DNA from: Ligustrum vulgare
Taxonomy: Eukaryota; Streptophyta; Magnoliopsida; Lamiales; Oleaceae
DNA length: 64,000 bases
NCBI GenBank assembly: GCA_963555705.1
Contig: OY743190.1
Span: 16,127,491-16,191,490 of the forward strand
Direction: 5' to 3'
The position numbers and the translations under genes are program-made. Shown here one piece after another: positions 23,112 through 36,498 of this stretch. The notes below the pieces were generated by a model that searched no databases, was not told the origin of the DNA, and was given only the letters and a program-made list of their open reading frames with translations. Within the stretch, counting starts at the first letter, position 1. Every line of letters begins with the position of its first letter.

Positions 23112-24328
23112 ATGTGCTCCAAGACAGATGATAAAGAGTGGTTATACGTTCAGAATAGTAATCTTCGGAATTTGGAGGCTTATAAAAATAAAATTTTACC
23201 TGCCCTACTTGTAAGTTACATGCATATGACGCTGTATCTCAAACACTGCTTTGTATTTTGCACGGTAATCCCAAAGAATTATGAAATCGAGGGTGAGAGA
23301 TTAATCCGTATGCGGATGTCAATGTGCATAATTCTACCCGATGGTGGAAGCAAGGCACAGAACTGATAGCCACCAATAAACTAAATGTTCTGGATTCCTT
23401 CAATGCGCAGTGTTCTAAACAAGTCCTTCACTTTGTCGGCTGCATGTTTGAGTTGACAAAGCCAAATTCTAAATGCTTTATCGGTAAATTGTCGTTCTTC
23501 TGCATCTTGAATATGAGTTTGGACCATTGGCTACAAACTGTGGAGCTCCTTGAACCTATCATGTAGCTCCCAACAAACTTTTGAAGACTTGCTTGACGAC
23601 ATCAAATATTTGCGTAAGTAGGAAATGTATTATTCTACAAACTTCAGCAACCTAAGAATCCGTGATGAATTGACAAAGGCAGCAACAGAATAATTCAACT
23701 TACAGTTGGCAAAAAGAAATATTGGCGAAAACCAATTTGAAAAGCAGGAAATGAAACTACCTCTTGAAAACAACATCAGGAGTAGCCGACGGAGCAACCG
23801 CATCTGTTATATCAAATGTTGGTACTTCAGGAATTGGGAAAACAGGTCTTTGCCAATTCATCAATAATGACGACAAGGAAATGGAACATTTCCAAAATTT
23901 AAGAATATGACTTTTTGTATCACGTGATTTCAATGTTAAAAGAACAATTAAAGCAGTAATTTAGTCATCAACAGAAATAAATGTTATTCAATGAACTTGA
24001 ACATTCTGTACAATGATGTGGAAATCATTAAAACAAAAGAAATGTCTTCTTGTACTCGGTGATGGTTTTGATGCACTAAGGCCACTGTTCAAGTGTGGAC
24101 TTGATGGAAGCAAGATACTTGTCAAAAAGTTGCAATGGCTCCAGGCAATTCTAATTCTGCACATTCTTTGAAGGATATGACAAATGATGACCGCTGGAAA
24201 ATATTGGAAGGGCGCCTTTCTTTTGATCAAACAAAAGAAGAGTAATTTCCTAATTTTCAAGCTACTGTCGAACAACTAATGTGGAAATGTGAAGGTATTC
24301 CTTTGGCTTCAAAATTCTCGGTGGTCAC
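23112..24328 (+). repeat. Unit 19 (1217 bp), tetramer HOR copy 1, monomer 2
   Basis: Differences: 178G, 429G, 898G, 1057T, single G at 863-864. Confidence 0.97.
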
Positions 24329-25545
24329 ATGTGCTCCAAGACAGATGATAAAGAGTGGTTATACGTTCAGAATAGTAATCTTCGGAATTTGGAGGCTTAT
24401 AAAAATAAAATTTTACCTGCCCTACTTGTAAGTTACATGCATATGACGCTGTATCTCAAACACTGCTTTGTATTTTGCACGGTAATCCCAAAGAATTATG
24501 AAATCAAGGGTGAGAGATTAATCCGTATGCGGATGTCAATGTGCATAATTCTACCCGATGGTGGAAGCAAGGCACAGAACTGATAGCCACCAATAAACTA
24601 AATGTTCTGGATTCCTTCAATGCGCAGTGTTCTAAACAAGTCCTTCACTTTGTCGGCTGCATGTTTGAGTTGACAAAGGCAAATTCTAAATGCTTTATCG
24701 GTAAATTGTCGTTCTTCTGCATCTTGAATATGAGTTTGGACCATTGGCTACAAACTTTGGAGCTCCTTGAACCTATCATGTAGCTCCCAACAAACTGTTG
24801 AAGACTTGCTTGACGACATCAAATATTTGCGTAAGTAGGAAATGTATTATTCTACAAACTTCAGCAACCTAAGAATCCGTGATGAATTGACAAAGGCAGC
24901 AACAGAATAATTCAACTTACAGTTGGCAAAAAGAAATATTGGCGAAAACCAATTTGAAAAGCAGGAAATGAAACTACCTCTTGAAAACAACATCAGGAGT
25001 AGCCGACGGAGCAACCGCATCTGTTATATCAAATGTTGGTACTTCAGGAATTGGGAAAACAGGTCTTTGCCAATTCATCAATAATGACGACAAGGAAATG
25101 GAACATTTCCAAAATTTAAGAATATGACTTTTTGTATCACGTGATTTCAATGTTAAAAGAACAATTAAAGCAGTAATTTAGTCATCAACAGAAATAAATG
25201 TTATTCAATGAACTTGAACATTCTGTACAATGATGTGGAAATCGTTAAAACAAAAGAAATGTCTTCTTGTACTCGGTGATGGTTTTGATGCACTAAGGCC
25301 ACTGTTCAAGTGTGGACTTGATGGAAGCAAGATACTTGTCAAAAAGTTGCAATGGCTCCAGGCAATTCTAATTCTGCACATTCTTTGAAGGATATGACAA
25401 ATGATGACCGCTGGAAAATATTGGAAGGGCGCCTTTCTTTTGATCAAACAAAAGAAGAGTAATTTCCTAATTTTCAAGCTACTGTCGAACAACTAATGTG
25501 GAAATGTGAAGGTATTCCTTTGGCTTCAAAATTCTCGGTGGTCAC
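24329..25545 (+). repeat. Unit 20 (1217 bp), tetramer HOR copy 1, monomer 3
   Basis: Differences: 351G, 469G, 898G, 917G, 1057T, single G at 863-864. Confidence 0.97.
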
Positions 25546-26762
25546 ATGTGCTCCAAGACAGATGATAAAGAGTGGTTATACGTTGAGAATAGTAATCTTC
25601 GGAATTTGGAGGCTTATAAAAATAAAATTTTACCTGCCCTACTTGTAAGTTACATGCATATGACGCTGTATCTCAAACACTGCTTTGTATTTTGCACGGT
25701 AATCCCAAAGAATTATGAAATCAAGGGTGAGAGATTAATCCGTATGCGGATGTCAATGTGCATAATTCTACCCGATGGTGGAAGCAAGGCACAGAACTGA
25801 TAGCCACCAATAAACTAAATGTTCTGGATTCCTTCAATGCGCAGTGTTCTAAACAAGTCCTTCACTTTGTCGGCTGCATGTTTGAGTTGACAAAGCCAAA
25901 TTCTAAATGCTTTATCGGTAAATTGTCGTTCTTCTGCATCTTGAATATGAGTTTGGACCATTGGCTACAAACTTTGGAGCTCCTTGAACCTATCATGTAG
26001 CTCCCAACAAACTGTTGAAGACTTGCTTGACGACATCAAATATTTGCGTAAGTAGGAAATGTATTATTCTACAAACTTCAGCAACCTAAGAATCCGTGAT
26101 GAATTGACAAAGGCAGCAACAGAATAATTCAACTTACAGTTGGCAAAAAGAAATATTGGCGAAAACCAATTTGAAAAGCAGGAAATGAAACTACCTCTTG
26201 AAAACAACATCAGGAGTAGCCGACGGAGCAACCGCATCTGTTATATCAAATGTTGGTACTTCAGGAATTGGGAAAACAGGTCTTTGCCAATTCATCAATA
26301 ATGACGACAAGGAAATGGAACATTTCCAAAATTTAAGAATATGACTTTTTGTATCACGTGATTTCAATGTTAAAAGAACAATTAAAGCAGTAATTTAGTC
26401 ATCAACAGAAATAAATGTTATTCAATGAACTTGAACATTCTGTACAATGATGTGGAAATCATTAAAACAAAAGAAATGTCTTCTTGTACTCGGTGATGGT
26501 TTTGATGCACTAAGGCCACTGTTCAAGTGTGGACTTGATGGAAGCAAGATACTTGTCAAAAAGTTGCAATGGCTCCAGGCAATTCTAATTCTGCACATTC
26601 CTTGAAGGATATGACAAATGATGACCGCTGGAAAATATTGGAAGGGCGCCTTTCTTTTGATCAAACAAAAGAAGAGTAATTTCCTAATTTTCAAGCTACT
26701 GTCGAACAACTAATGTGGAAATGTGAAGGTATTCCTTTGGCTTCAAAATTCTCGGTGGTCAC
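25546..26762 (+). repeat. Unit 21 (1217 bp), tetramer HOR copy 1, monomer 4
   Basis: Differences: 469G, 898G, single G at 863-864. A private C to G at 25585 (GTTCAG to GTTGAG). Confidence 0.97.
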
Positions 26763-27979
26763 ATGTGCTCCAAGACAGATGATAAAGAGTGGTTATACGT
26801 TCAGAATAGTAATCTTTGGAATTTGGAGGCTTATAAAAATAAAATTTTACCTGCCCTACTTGTAAGTTACATGCATATGACGCTGTATCTCAAACACTGC
26901 TTTGTATTTTGCACGGTAATCCCAAAGAATTATGAAATCAAGGGTGAGAGATTAATCCGTATGCGGATGTCAATGTGCATAATTCTACCCGATGGTGGAA
27001 GCAAGGCACAGAACTGATAGCCACCAATAAACTAAATGTTCTGGATTCCTTCAATGCGCAGTGTTCTAAACAAGTCCTTCACTTTGTCGGCTGCATGTTT
27101 GAGTTGACAAAGCCAAATTCTAAATGCTTTATCGGTAAATTGTCGTTCTTCTGCATCTTGAATATGAGTTTGGACCATTGGCTACAAACTGTGGAGCTCC
27201 TTGAACCTATCATGTAGCTCCCAACAAACTTTTGAAGACTTGCTTGACGACATCAAATATTTGCGTAAGTAGGAAATGTATTTTTCTACAAACTTCAGCA
27301 ACCTAAGAATCCGTGATGAATTGACAAAGGCAGCAACAGAATAATTCAACTTACAGTTGGCAAAAAGAAATATTGGCGAAAACCAATTTGAAAAGCAGGA
27401 AATGAAACTACCTCTTGAAAACAACATCAGGAGTAGCCGACGGAGCAACCGCATCTGTTATATCAAATGTTGGTACTTCAGGAATTGGGAAAACAGGTCT
27501 TTGCCAATTCATCAATAATGACGACAGGGAAATGGAACATTTCCAAAATTTAAGAATATGACTTTTTGTATCACGTGATTTCAATGTTAAAAGAACAATT
27601 AAAGCAGTAATTTAGTCATCAACAGAAATAAATGTTATTCAATGAACTTGAACATTCTCTACAATGATGTGGAAATCATTAAAACAAAAGAAATGTCTTC
27701 TTGTACTCGGTGATGGTTTTGATGCACTAAGGCCACTGTTCAAGTGTGGACTTGATGGAAGCAAGATACTTGTCAAAAAGTTGCAATGGCTCCAGGCAAT
27801 TCTAATTCTGCACATTCTTTGAAGGATATGACAAATGATGACCGCTGGAAAATATTGGAAGGGCGCCTTTCTTTTGATCAAACAAAAGAAGAGTAATTTC
27901 CTAATTTTCAAGCTACTGTCGAACAACTAATGTGGAAATGTGAAGGTATTCCTTTGGCTTCAAAATTCTCGGTGGTCAC
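26763..27979 (+). repeat. Unit 22 (1217 bp), tetramer HOR copy 2, monomer 1
   Basis: Differences: 55T, 429G, 765G, 1057T, single G at 863-864. Differs from unit 18 only at 622 among diagnostic sites. A private A to T near 27283 (TATTATT to TATTTTT) removes a minus-strand stop upstream of the coiled-coil piece and opens a longer antisense frame in this copy alone. Confidence 0.97.
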
Positions 27980-29196
27980 ATGTGCTCCAAGACAGATGAT
28001 AAAGAGTGGTTATACGTTCAGAATAGTAATCTTCGGAATTTGGAGGCTTATAAAAATAAAATTTTACCTGCCCTACTTGTAAGTTACATGCATATGACGC
28101 TGTATCTCAAACACTGCTTTGTATTTTGCACGGTAATCCCAAAGAATTATGAAATCGAGGGTGAGAGATTAATCCGTATGCGGATGTCAATGTGCATAAT
28201 TCTACCCGATGGTGGAAGCAAGGCACAGAACTGATAGCCACCAATAAACTAAATGTTCTGGATTCCTTCAATGCGCAGTGTTCTAAACAAGTCCTTCACT
28301 TTGTCGGCTGCATGTTTGAGTTGACAAAGCCAAATTCTAAATGCTTTATCGGTAAATTGTCGTTCTTCTGCATCTTGAATATGAGTTTGGACCATTGGCT
28401 ACAAACTGTGGAGCTCCTTGAACCTATCATGTAGCTCCCAACAAACTTTTGAAGACTTGCTTGACGACATCAAATATTTGCGTAAGTAGGAAATGTATTA
28501 TTCTACAAACTTCAGCAACCTAAGAATCCGTGATGAATTGACAAAGGCAGCAACAGAATAATTCAACTTACAGTTGGCAAAAAGAAATATTGGCGAAAAC
28601 CAATTTGAAAAGCAGGAAATGAAACTACCTCTTGAAAACAACATCAGGAGTAGCCGACGGAGCAACCGCATCTGTTATATCAAATGTTGGTACTTCAGGA
28701 ATTGGGAAAACAGGTCTTTGCCAATTCATCAATAATGACGACAAGGAAATGGAACATTTCCAAAATTTAAGAATATGACTTTTTGTATCACGTGATTTCA
28801 ATGTTAAAAGAACAATTAAAGCAGTAATTTAGTCATCAACAGAAATAAATGTTATTCAATGAACTTGAACATTCTGTACAATGATGTGGAAATCATTAAA
28901 ACAAAAGAAATGTCTTCTTGTACTCGGTGATGGTTTTGATGCACTAAGGCCACTGTTCAAGTGTGGACTTGATGGAAGCAAGATACTTGTCAAAAAGTTG
29001 CAATGGCTCCAGGCAATTCTAATTCTGCACATTCTTTGAAGGATATGACAAATGATGACCGCTGGAAAATATTGGAAGGGCGCCTTTCTTTTGATCAAAC
29101 AAAAGAAGAGTAATTTCCTAATTTTCAAGCTACTGTCGAACAACTAATGTGGAAATGTGAAGGTATTCCTTTGGCTTCAAAATTCTCGGTGGTCAC
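27980..29196 (+). repeat. Unit 23 (1217 bp), tetramer HOR copy 2, monomer 2
   Basis: Differences: 178G, 429G, 898G, 1057T, single G at 863-864. Identical to unit 19 at diagnostic sites. Confidence 0.97.
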
Positions 29197-30413
29197 ATGT
29201 GCTCCAAGACAGATGATAAAGAGTGGTTATACGTTCAGAATAGTAATCTTCGGAATTTGGAGGCTTATAAAAATAAAATTTTACCTGCCCTACTTGTAAG
29301 TTACATGCATATGACGCTGTATCTCAAACACTGCTTTGTATTTTGCACGGTAATCCCAAAGAATTATGAAATCGAGGGTGAGAGATTAATCCGTATGCGG
29401 ATGTCAATGTGCATAATTCTACCCGATGGTGGAAGCAAGGCACAGAACTGATAGCCACCAATAAACTAAATGTTCTGGATTCCTTCAATGCGCAGTGTTC
29501 TAAACAAGTCCTTCACTTTGTCGGCTGCATGTTTGAGTTGACAAAGGCAAATTCTAAATGCTTTATCGGTAAATTGTCGTTCTTCTGCATCTTGAATATG
29601 AGTTTGGACCATTGGCTACAAACTTTGGAGCTCCTTGAACCTATCATGTAGCTCCCAACAAACTGTTGAAGACTTGCTTGACGACATCAAATATTTGCGT
29701 AAGTAGGAAATGTATTATTCTACAAACTTCAGCAACCTAAGAATCCGTGATGAATTGACAAAGGCAGCAACAGAATAATTCAACTTACAGTTGGCAAAAA
29801 GAAATATTGGCGAAAACCAATTTGAAAAGCAGGAAATGAAACTACCTCTTGAAAACAACATCAGGAGTAGCCGACGGAGCAACCGCATCTGTTATATCAA
29901 ATGTTGGTACTTCAGGAATTGGGAAAACAGGTCTTTGCCAATTCATCAATAATGACGACAAGGAAATGGAACATTTCCAAAATTTAAGAATATGACTTTT
30001 TGTATCACGTGATTTCAATGTTAAAAGAACAATTAAAGCAGTAATTTAGTCATCAACAGAAATAAATGTTATTCAATGAACTTGAACATTCTGTACAATG
30101 ATGTGGAAATCGTTAAAACAAAAGAAATGTCTTCTTGTACTCGGTGATGGTTTTGATGCACTAAGGCCACTGTTCAAGTGTGGACTTGATGGAAGCAAGA
30201 TACTTGTCAAAAAGTTGCAATGGCTCCAGGCAATTCTAATTCTGCACATTCTTTGAAGGATATGACAAATGATGACCGCTGGAAAATATTGGAAGGGCGC
30301 CTTTCTTTTGATCAAACAAAAGAAGAGTAATTTCCTAATTTTCAAGCTACTGTCGAACAACTAATGTGGAAATGTGAAGGTATTCCTTTGGCTTCAAAAT
30401 TCTCGGTGGTCAC
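29197..30413 (+). repeat. Unit 24 (1217 bp), tetramer HOR copy 2, monomer 3
   Basis: Differences: 178G, 351G, 469G, 898G, 917G, 1057T, single G at 863-864. Matches unit 20 except at 178, where it has G as in its left neighbour. Confidence 0.97.
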
Positions 30414-31630
30414 ATGTGCTCCAAGACAGATGATAAAGAGTGGTTATACGTTTAGAATAGTAATCTTCGGAATTTGGAGGCTTATAAAAATAAAATTTTA
30501 CCTGCCCTACTTGTAAGTTACATGCATATGACGCTGTATCTCAAACACTGCTTTGTATTTTGCACGGTAATCCCAAAGAATTATGAAATCAAGGGTGAGA
30601 GATTAATCCGTATGCGGATGTCAATGTGCATAATTCTACCCGATGGTGGAAGCAAGGCACAGAACTGATAGCCACCAATAAACTAAATGTTCTGGATTCC
30701 TTCAATGCGCAGTGTTCTAAACAAGTCCTTCACTTTGTCGGCTGCATGTTTGAGTTGACAAAGCCAAATTCTAAATGCTTTATCGGTAAATTGTCGTTCT
30801 TCTGCATCTTGAATATGAGTTTGGACCATTGGCTACAAACTTTGGAGCTCCTTGAACCTATCATGTAGCTCCCAACAAACTGTTGAAGACTTGCTTGACG
30901 ACATCAAATATTTGCGTAAGTAGGAAATGTATTATTCTACAAACTTCAGCAACCTAAGAATCCGTGATGAATTGACAAAGGCAGCAACAGAATAATTCAA
31001 CTTACAGTTGGCAAAAAGAAATATTGGCGAAAACCAATTTGAAAAGCAGGAAATGAAACTACCTCTTGAAAACAACATCAGGAGTAGCCGACGGAGCAAC
31101 CGCATCTGTTATATCAAATGTTGGTACTTCAGGAATTGGGAAAACAGGTCTTTGCCAATTCATCAATAATGACGACAAGGAAATGGAACATTTCCAAAAT
31201 TTAAGAATATGACTTTTTGTATCACGTGATTTCAATGTTAAAAGAACAATTAAAGCAGTAATTTAGTCATCAACAGAAATAAATGTTATTCAATGAACTT
31301 GAACATTCTGTACAATGATGTGGAAATCATTAAAACAAAAGAAATGTCTTCTTGTACTCGGTGATGGTTTTGATGCACTAAGGCCACTGTTCAAGTGTGG
31401 ACTTGATGGAAGCAAGATACTTGTCAAAAAGTTGCAATGGCTCCAGGCAATTCTAATTCTGCACATTCCTTGAAGGATATGACAAATGATGACCGCTGGA
31501 AAATATTGGAAGGGCGCCTTTCTTTTGATCAAACAAAAGAAGAGTAATTTCCTAATTTTCAAGCTACTGTCGAACAACTAATGTGGAAATGTGAAGGTAT
31601 TCCTTTGGCTTCAAAATTCTCGGTGGTCAC
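30414..31630 (+). repeat. Unit 25 (1217 bp), tetramer HOR copy 2, monomer 4
   Basis: Differences: 469G, 898G, single G at 863-864, as in unit 21. A private C to T near 30453 turns CAG into TAG in the RNBS-D block. The codon is the same one changed to GAG in unit 21. Confidence 0.97.
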
Positions 31631-32847
31631 ATGTGCTCCAAGACAGATGATAAAGAGTGGTTATACGTTCAGAATAGTAATCTTCGGAATTTGGAGGCTT
31701 ATAAAAATAAAATTTTACCTGCCCTACTTGTAAGTTACATGCATATGACGCTGTATCTCAAACACTGCTTTGTATTTTGCACGGTAATCCCAAAGAATTA
31801 TGAAATCAAGGGTGAGAGATTAATCCGTATGCGGATGTCAATGTGCATAATTCTACCCGATGGTGGAAGCAAGGCACAGAACTGATAGCCACCAATAAAC
31901 TAAATGTTCTGGATTCCTTCAATGCGCAGTGTTCTAAACAAGTCCTTCACTTTGTCGGCTGCATGTTTGAGTTGACAAAGCCAAATTCTAAATGCTTTAT
32001 CGGTAAATTGTCGTTCTTCTGCATCTTGAATATGAGTTTGGACCATTGGCTACAAACTTTGGAGCTCCTTGAACCTATCATGTAGCTCCCAACAAACTTT
32101 TGAAGACTTGCTTGACGACATCAAATATTTGCGTAAGTAGGAAATGTATTATTCTACAAACTTCAGCAACCTAAGAATCCGTGATGAATTGACAAAGGCA
32201 GCAACAGAATAATTCAACTTACAGTTGGCAAAAAGAAATATTGGCGAAAACCAATTTGAAAAGCAGGAAATGAAACTACCTCTTGAAAACAACATCAGGA
32301 GTAGCCGACGGAGCAACCGCATCTGTTATATCAAATGTTGGTACTTCAGGAATTGGGAAAACAGGTCTTTGCCAATTCATCAATAATGACGACAAGGAAA
32401 TGGAACATTTCCAAAATTTAAGAATATGACTTTTTGTATCACGTGATTTCAATGTTAAAAGAACAATTAAAGCAGTAATTTAGTCATCAACAGAAATAAA
32501 TGTTATTCAATGAACTTGAACATTCTCTACAATGATGTGGAAATCATTAAAACAAAAGAAATGTCTTCTTGTAGTCGGTGATGGTTTTGATGCACTAAGG
32601 CCACTGTTCAAGTGTGGACTTGATGGAAGCAAGATACTTGTCAAAAAGTTGCAATGGCTCCAGGAAATTCTAATTCTGCACATTCCTTGAAGGATATGAC
32701 AAATGATGACCGCTGGAAAATATTGGAAGGGCGCCTTTCTTTTGATCAAACAAAAGAAGAGTAATTTCCTAATTTTCAAGCTACTGTCGAACAACTAATG
32801 TGGAAATGTGAAGGTATTCCTTTGGCTTCAAAATTCTCGGTGGTCAC
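31631..32847 (+). repeat. Unit 26 (1217 bp)
   Basis: Differences: 945G, 1036A, single G at 863-864. The 1036A allele occurs only in units 26, 28 and 29. Confidence 0.97.
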
Positions 32848-34064
32848 ATGTGCTCCAAGACAGATGATAAAGAGTGGTTATACGTTCAGAATAGTAATCT
32901 TTGGAATTTGGAGGCTTATAAAAATAAAATTTTACCTGCCCTACTTGTAAGTTACATGCATATGACGCTGTATCTCAAACACTGCTTTGTATTTTGCACG
33001 GTAATCCCAAAGAATTATGAAATCGAGGGTGAGAGATTAATCCGTATGCGGATGTCAATGTGCATAATTCTACCCGATGGTGGAAGCAAGGCACAGAACT
33101 GATAGCCACCAATAAACTAAATGTTCTGGATTCCTTCAATGCGCAGTGTTCTAAACAAGTCCTTCACTTTGTCGGCTGCATGTTTGAGTTGACAAAGGCA
33201 AATTCTAAATGCTTTATCGGTAAATTGTCGTTCTTCTGCATCTTGAATATGAGTTTGGACCATTGGCTACAAACTTTGGAGCTCCTTGAACCTATCATGT
33301 AGCTCCCAACAAACTGTTGAAGACTTGCTTGACGACATCAAATATTTGCGTAAGTAGGAAATGTATTATTCTACAAACTTCAGCAACCTAAGAATCCGTG
33401 ATGAATTGACAAAGGCAGCAACAGAATAATTCAACTTACAGTTGGCAAAAAGAAATATTGGCGAAAACCAATTTGAAAAGCAGGAAATGAAACTACCTCT
33501 TGAAAACAACATCAGGAGTAGCCGACGGAGCAACCGCATCTGTTATATCAAATGTTGGTACTTCAGGAATTGGGAAAACAGGTCTTTGCCAATTCATCAA
33601 TAATGACGACAAGGAAATGGAACATTTCCAAAATTTAAGAATATGACTTTTTGTATCACGTGATTTCAATGTTAAAAGAACAATTAAAGCAGTAATTTAG
33701 TCATCAACAGAAATAAATGTTATTCAATGAACTTGAACATTCTGTACAATGATGTGGAAATCATTAAAACAAAAGAAATGTCTTCTTGTACTCGGTGATG
33801 GTTTTGATGCACTAAGGCCACTGTTCAAGTGTGGACTTGATGGAAGCAAGATACTTGTCAAAAAGTTGCAATGGCTCCAGGCAATTCTAATTCTGCACAT
33901 TCTTTGAAGGATATGACAAATGATGACCGCTGGAAAATATTGGAAGGGCGCCTTTCTTTTGATCAAACAAAAGAAGAGTAATTTCCTAATTTTCAAGCTA
34001 CTGTCGAACAACTAATGTGGAAATGTGAAGGTATTCCTTTGGCTTCAAAATTCTCGGTGGTCAC
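32848..34064 (+). repeat. Unit 27 (1217 bp), mosaic
   Basis: Differences: 55T, 178G, 351G, 469G, 898G, 1057T, single G at 863-864. It has 55T as tetramer monomer 1, but 351G and 469G as monomer 3. This fits a crossover or conversion product between the two types. Confidence 0.97.
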
Positions 34065-35281
34065 ATGTGCTCCAAGACAGATGATAAAGAGTGGTTATAC
34101 GTTCAGAATAGTAATCTTCGGAATTTGGAGGCTTATAAAAATAAAATTTTACCTGCCCTACTTGTAAGTTACATGCATATGACGCTGTATCTCAAACACT
34201 GCTTTGTATTTTGCACGGTAATCCCAAAGAATTATGAAATCAAGGGTGAGAGATTAATCCGTATGCGGATGTCAATGTGCATAATTCTACCCGATGGTGG
34301 AAGCAAGGCACAGAACTGATAGCCACCAATAAACTAAATGTTCTGGATTCCTTCAATGCGCAGTGTTCTAAACAAGTCCTTCACTTTGTCGACTGCATGT
34401 TTGAGTTGACAAAGCCAAATTCTAAATGCTTTATCGGTAAATTGTCGTTCTTCTGCATCTTGAATATGAGTTTGGACCATTGGCTACAAACTTTGGAGCT
34501 CCTTGAACCTATCATGTAGCTCCCAACAAACTGTTGAAGACTTGCTTGACGACATCAAATATTTGCGTAAGTAGGAAATGTATTATTCTACAAACTTCAG
34601 CAACCTAAGAATCCGTGATGAATTGACAAAGGCAGCAACAGAATAATTCAACTTACAGTTGGCAAAAAGAAATATTGGCGAAAACCAATTTGAAAAGCAG
34701 GAAATGAAACTACCTCTTGAAAACAACATCAGGAGTAGCCGACGGAGCAACCGCATCTGTTATATCAAATGTTGGTACTTCAGGAATTGGGAAAACAGGT
34801 CTTTGCCAATTCATCAATAATGACGACAAGGAAATGGAACATTTCCAAAATTTAAGAATATGACTTTTTGTATCACGTGATTTCAATGTTAAAAGAACAA
34901 TTAAAGCAGTAATTTAGTCATCAACAGAAATAAATGTTATTCAATGAACTTGAACATTCTCTACAATGATGTGGAAATCATTAAAACAAAAGAAATGTCT
35001 TCTTGTAGTCGGTGATGGTTTTGATGCACTAAGGCCACTGTTCAAGTGTGGACTTGATGGAAGCAAGATACTTGTCAAAAAGTTGCAATGGCTCCAGGAA
35101 ATTCTAATTCTGCACATTCCTTGAAGGATATGACAAATGATGACCGCTGGAAAATATTGGAAGGGCGCCTTTCTTTTGATCAAACAAAAGAAGAGTAATT
35201 TCCTAATTTTCAAGCTACTGTCGAACAACTAATGTGGAAATGTGAAGGTATTCCTTTGGCTTCAAAATTCTCGGTGGTCAC
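34065..35281 (+). repeat. Unit 28 (1217 bp)
   Basis: Differences: 469G, 945G, 1036A, single G at 863-864. A private G to A near 34392 (TCGGCTG to TCGACTG). Its right half matches unit 26 and its left half tetramer monomer 4. Confidence 0.97.
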
Positions 35282-36498
35282 ATGTGCTCCAAGACAGATG
35301 ATAAAGAGTGGTTATACGTTCAGAATAGTAATCTTCGGAATTTGGAGGCTTATAAAAATAAAATTTTACCTGCCCTACTTGTAAGTTACATGCATATGAC
35401 GCTGTATCTCAAACACTGCTTTGTATTTTGCACGGTAATCCCAAAGAATTATGAAATCAAGGGTGAGAGATTAATCCGTATGCGGATGTCAATGTGCATA
35501 ATTCTACCCGATGGTGGAAGCAAGGCACAGAACTGATAGCCACCAATAAACTAAATGTTCTGGATTCCTTCAATGCGCAGTGTTCTAAACAAGTCCTTCA
35601 CTTTGTCGGCTGCATGTTTGAGTTGACAAAGCCAAATTCTAAATGCTTTATCGGTAAATTGTCGTTCTTCTGCATCTTGAATATGAGTTTGGACCATTGG
35701 CTACAAACTTTGGAGCTCCTTGAACCTATCATGTAGCTCCCAACAAACTTTTGAAGACTTGCTTGACGACATCAAATATTTGCGTAAGTAGGAAATGTAT
35801 TATTCTACAAACTTCAGCAACCTAAGAATCCGTGATGAATTGACAAAGGCAGCAACAGAATAATTCAACTTACAGTTGGCAAAAAGAAATATTGGCGAAA
35901 ACCAATTTGAAAAGCAGGAAATGAAACTACCTCTTGAAAACAACATCAGGAGTAGCCGACGGAGCAACCGCATCTGTTATATCAAATGTTGGTACTTCAG
36001 GAATTGGGAAAACAGGTCTTTGCCAATTCATCAATAATGACGACAGGGAAATGGAACATTTCCAAAATTTAAGAATATGACTTTTTGTATCACGTGATTT
36101 CAATGTTAAAAGAACAATTAAAGCAGTAATTTAGTCATCAACAGAAATAAATGTTATTCAATGAACTTGAACATTCTCTACAATGATGTGGAAATCATTA
36201 AAACAAAAGAAATGTCTTCTTGTAGTCGGTGATGGTTTTGATGCACTAAGGCCACTGTTCAAGTGTGGACTTGATGGAAGCAAGATACTTGTCAAAAAGT
36301 TGCAATGGCTCCAGGAAATTCTAATTCTGCACATTCCTTGAAGGATATGACAAATGATGACCGCTGGAAAATATTGGAAGGGCGCCTTTCTTTTGATCAA
36401 ACAAAAGAAGAGTAATTTCCTAATTTTCAAGCTACTGTCGAACAACTAATGTGGAAATGTGAAGGTATTCCTTTGGCTTCAAAATTCTCGGTGGTCAC
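35282..36498 (+). repeat. Unit 29 (1217 bp)
   Basis: Differences: 765G, 945G, 1036A, single G at 863-864. Confidence 0.97.

Larger units (their letters stand above)
21895..31630 (+). repeat. Tetrameric higher-order repeat (2 x 4868 bp)
   Basis: Units 18-21 and 22-25 match in order: 55T+429G+1057T; then 178G+429G+898G+1057T; then 351G+469G+917G+1057T; then 469G+898G with 1057C. The exceptions among these sites are 622 in the first pair and 178 in the third pair. The period is exactly 4 x 1217 bp. Confidence 0.9.

Noticed and set aside
27182..27454. A 90-codon minus-strand frame present only in unit 22
   Set aside because: One A to T change near 27283 removes a stop, and the frame opens from a TTG, not an ATG. 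Only its last 15 or so codons match the coiled coil.
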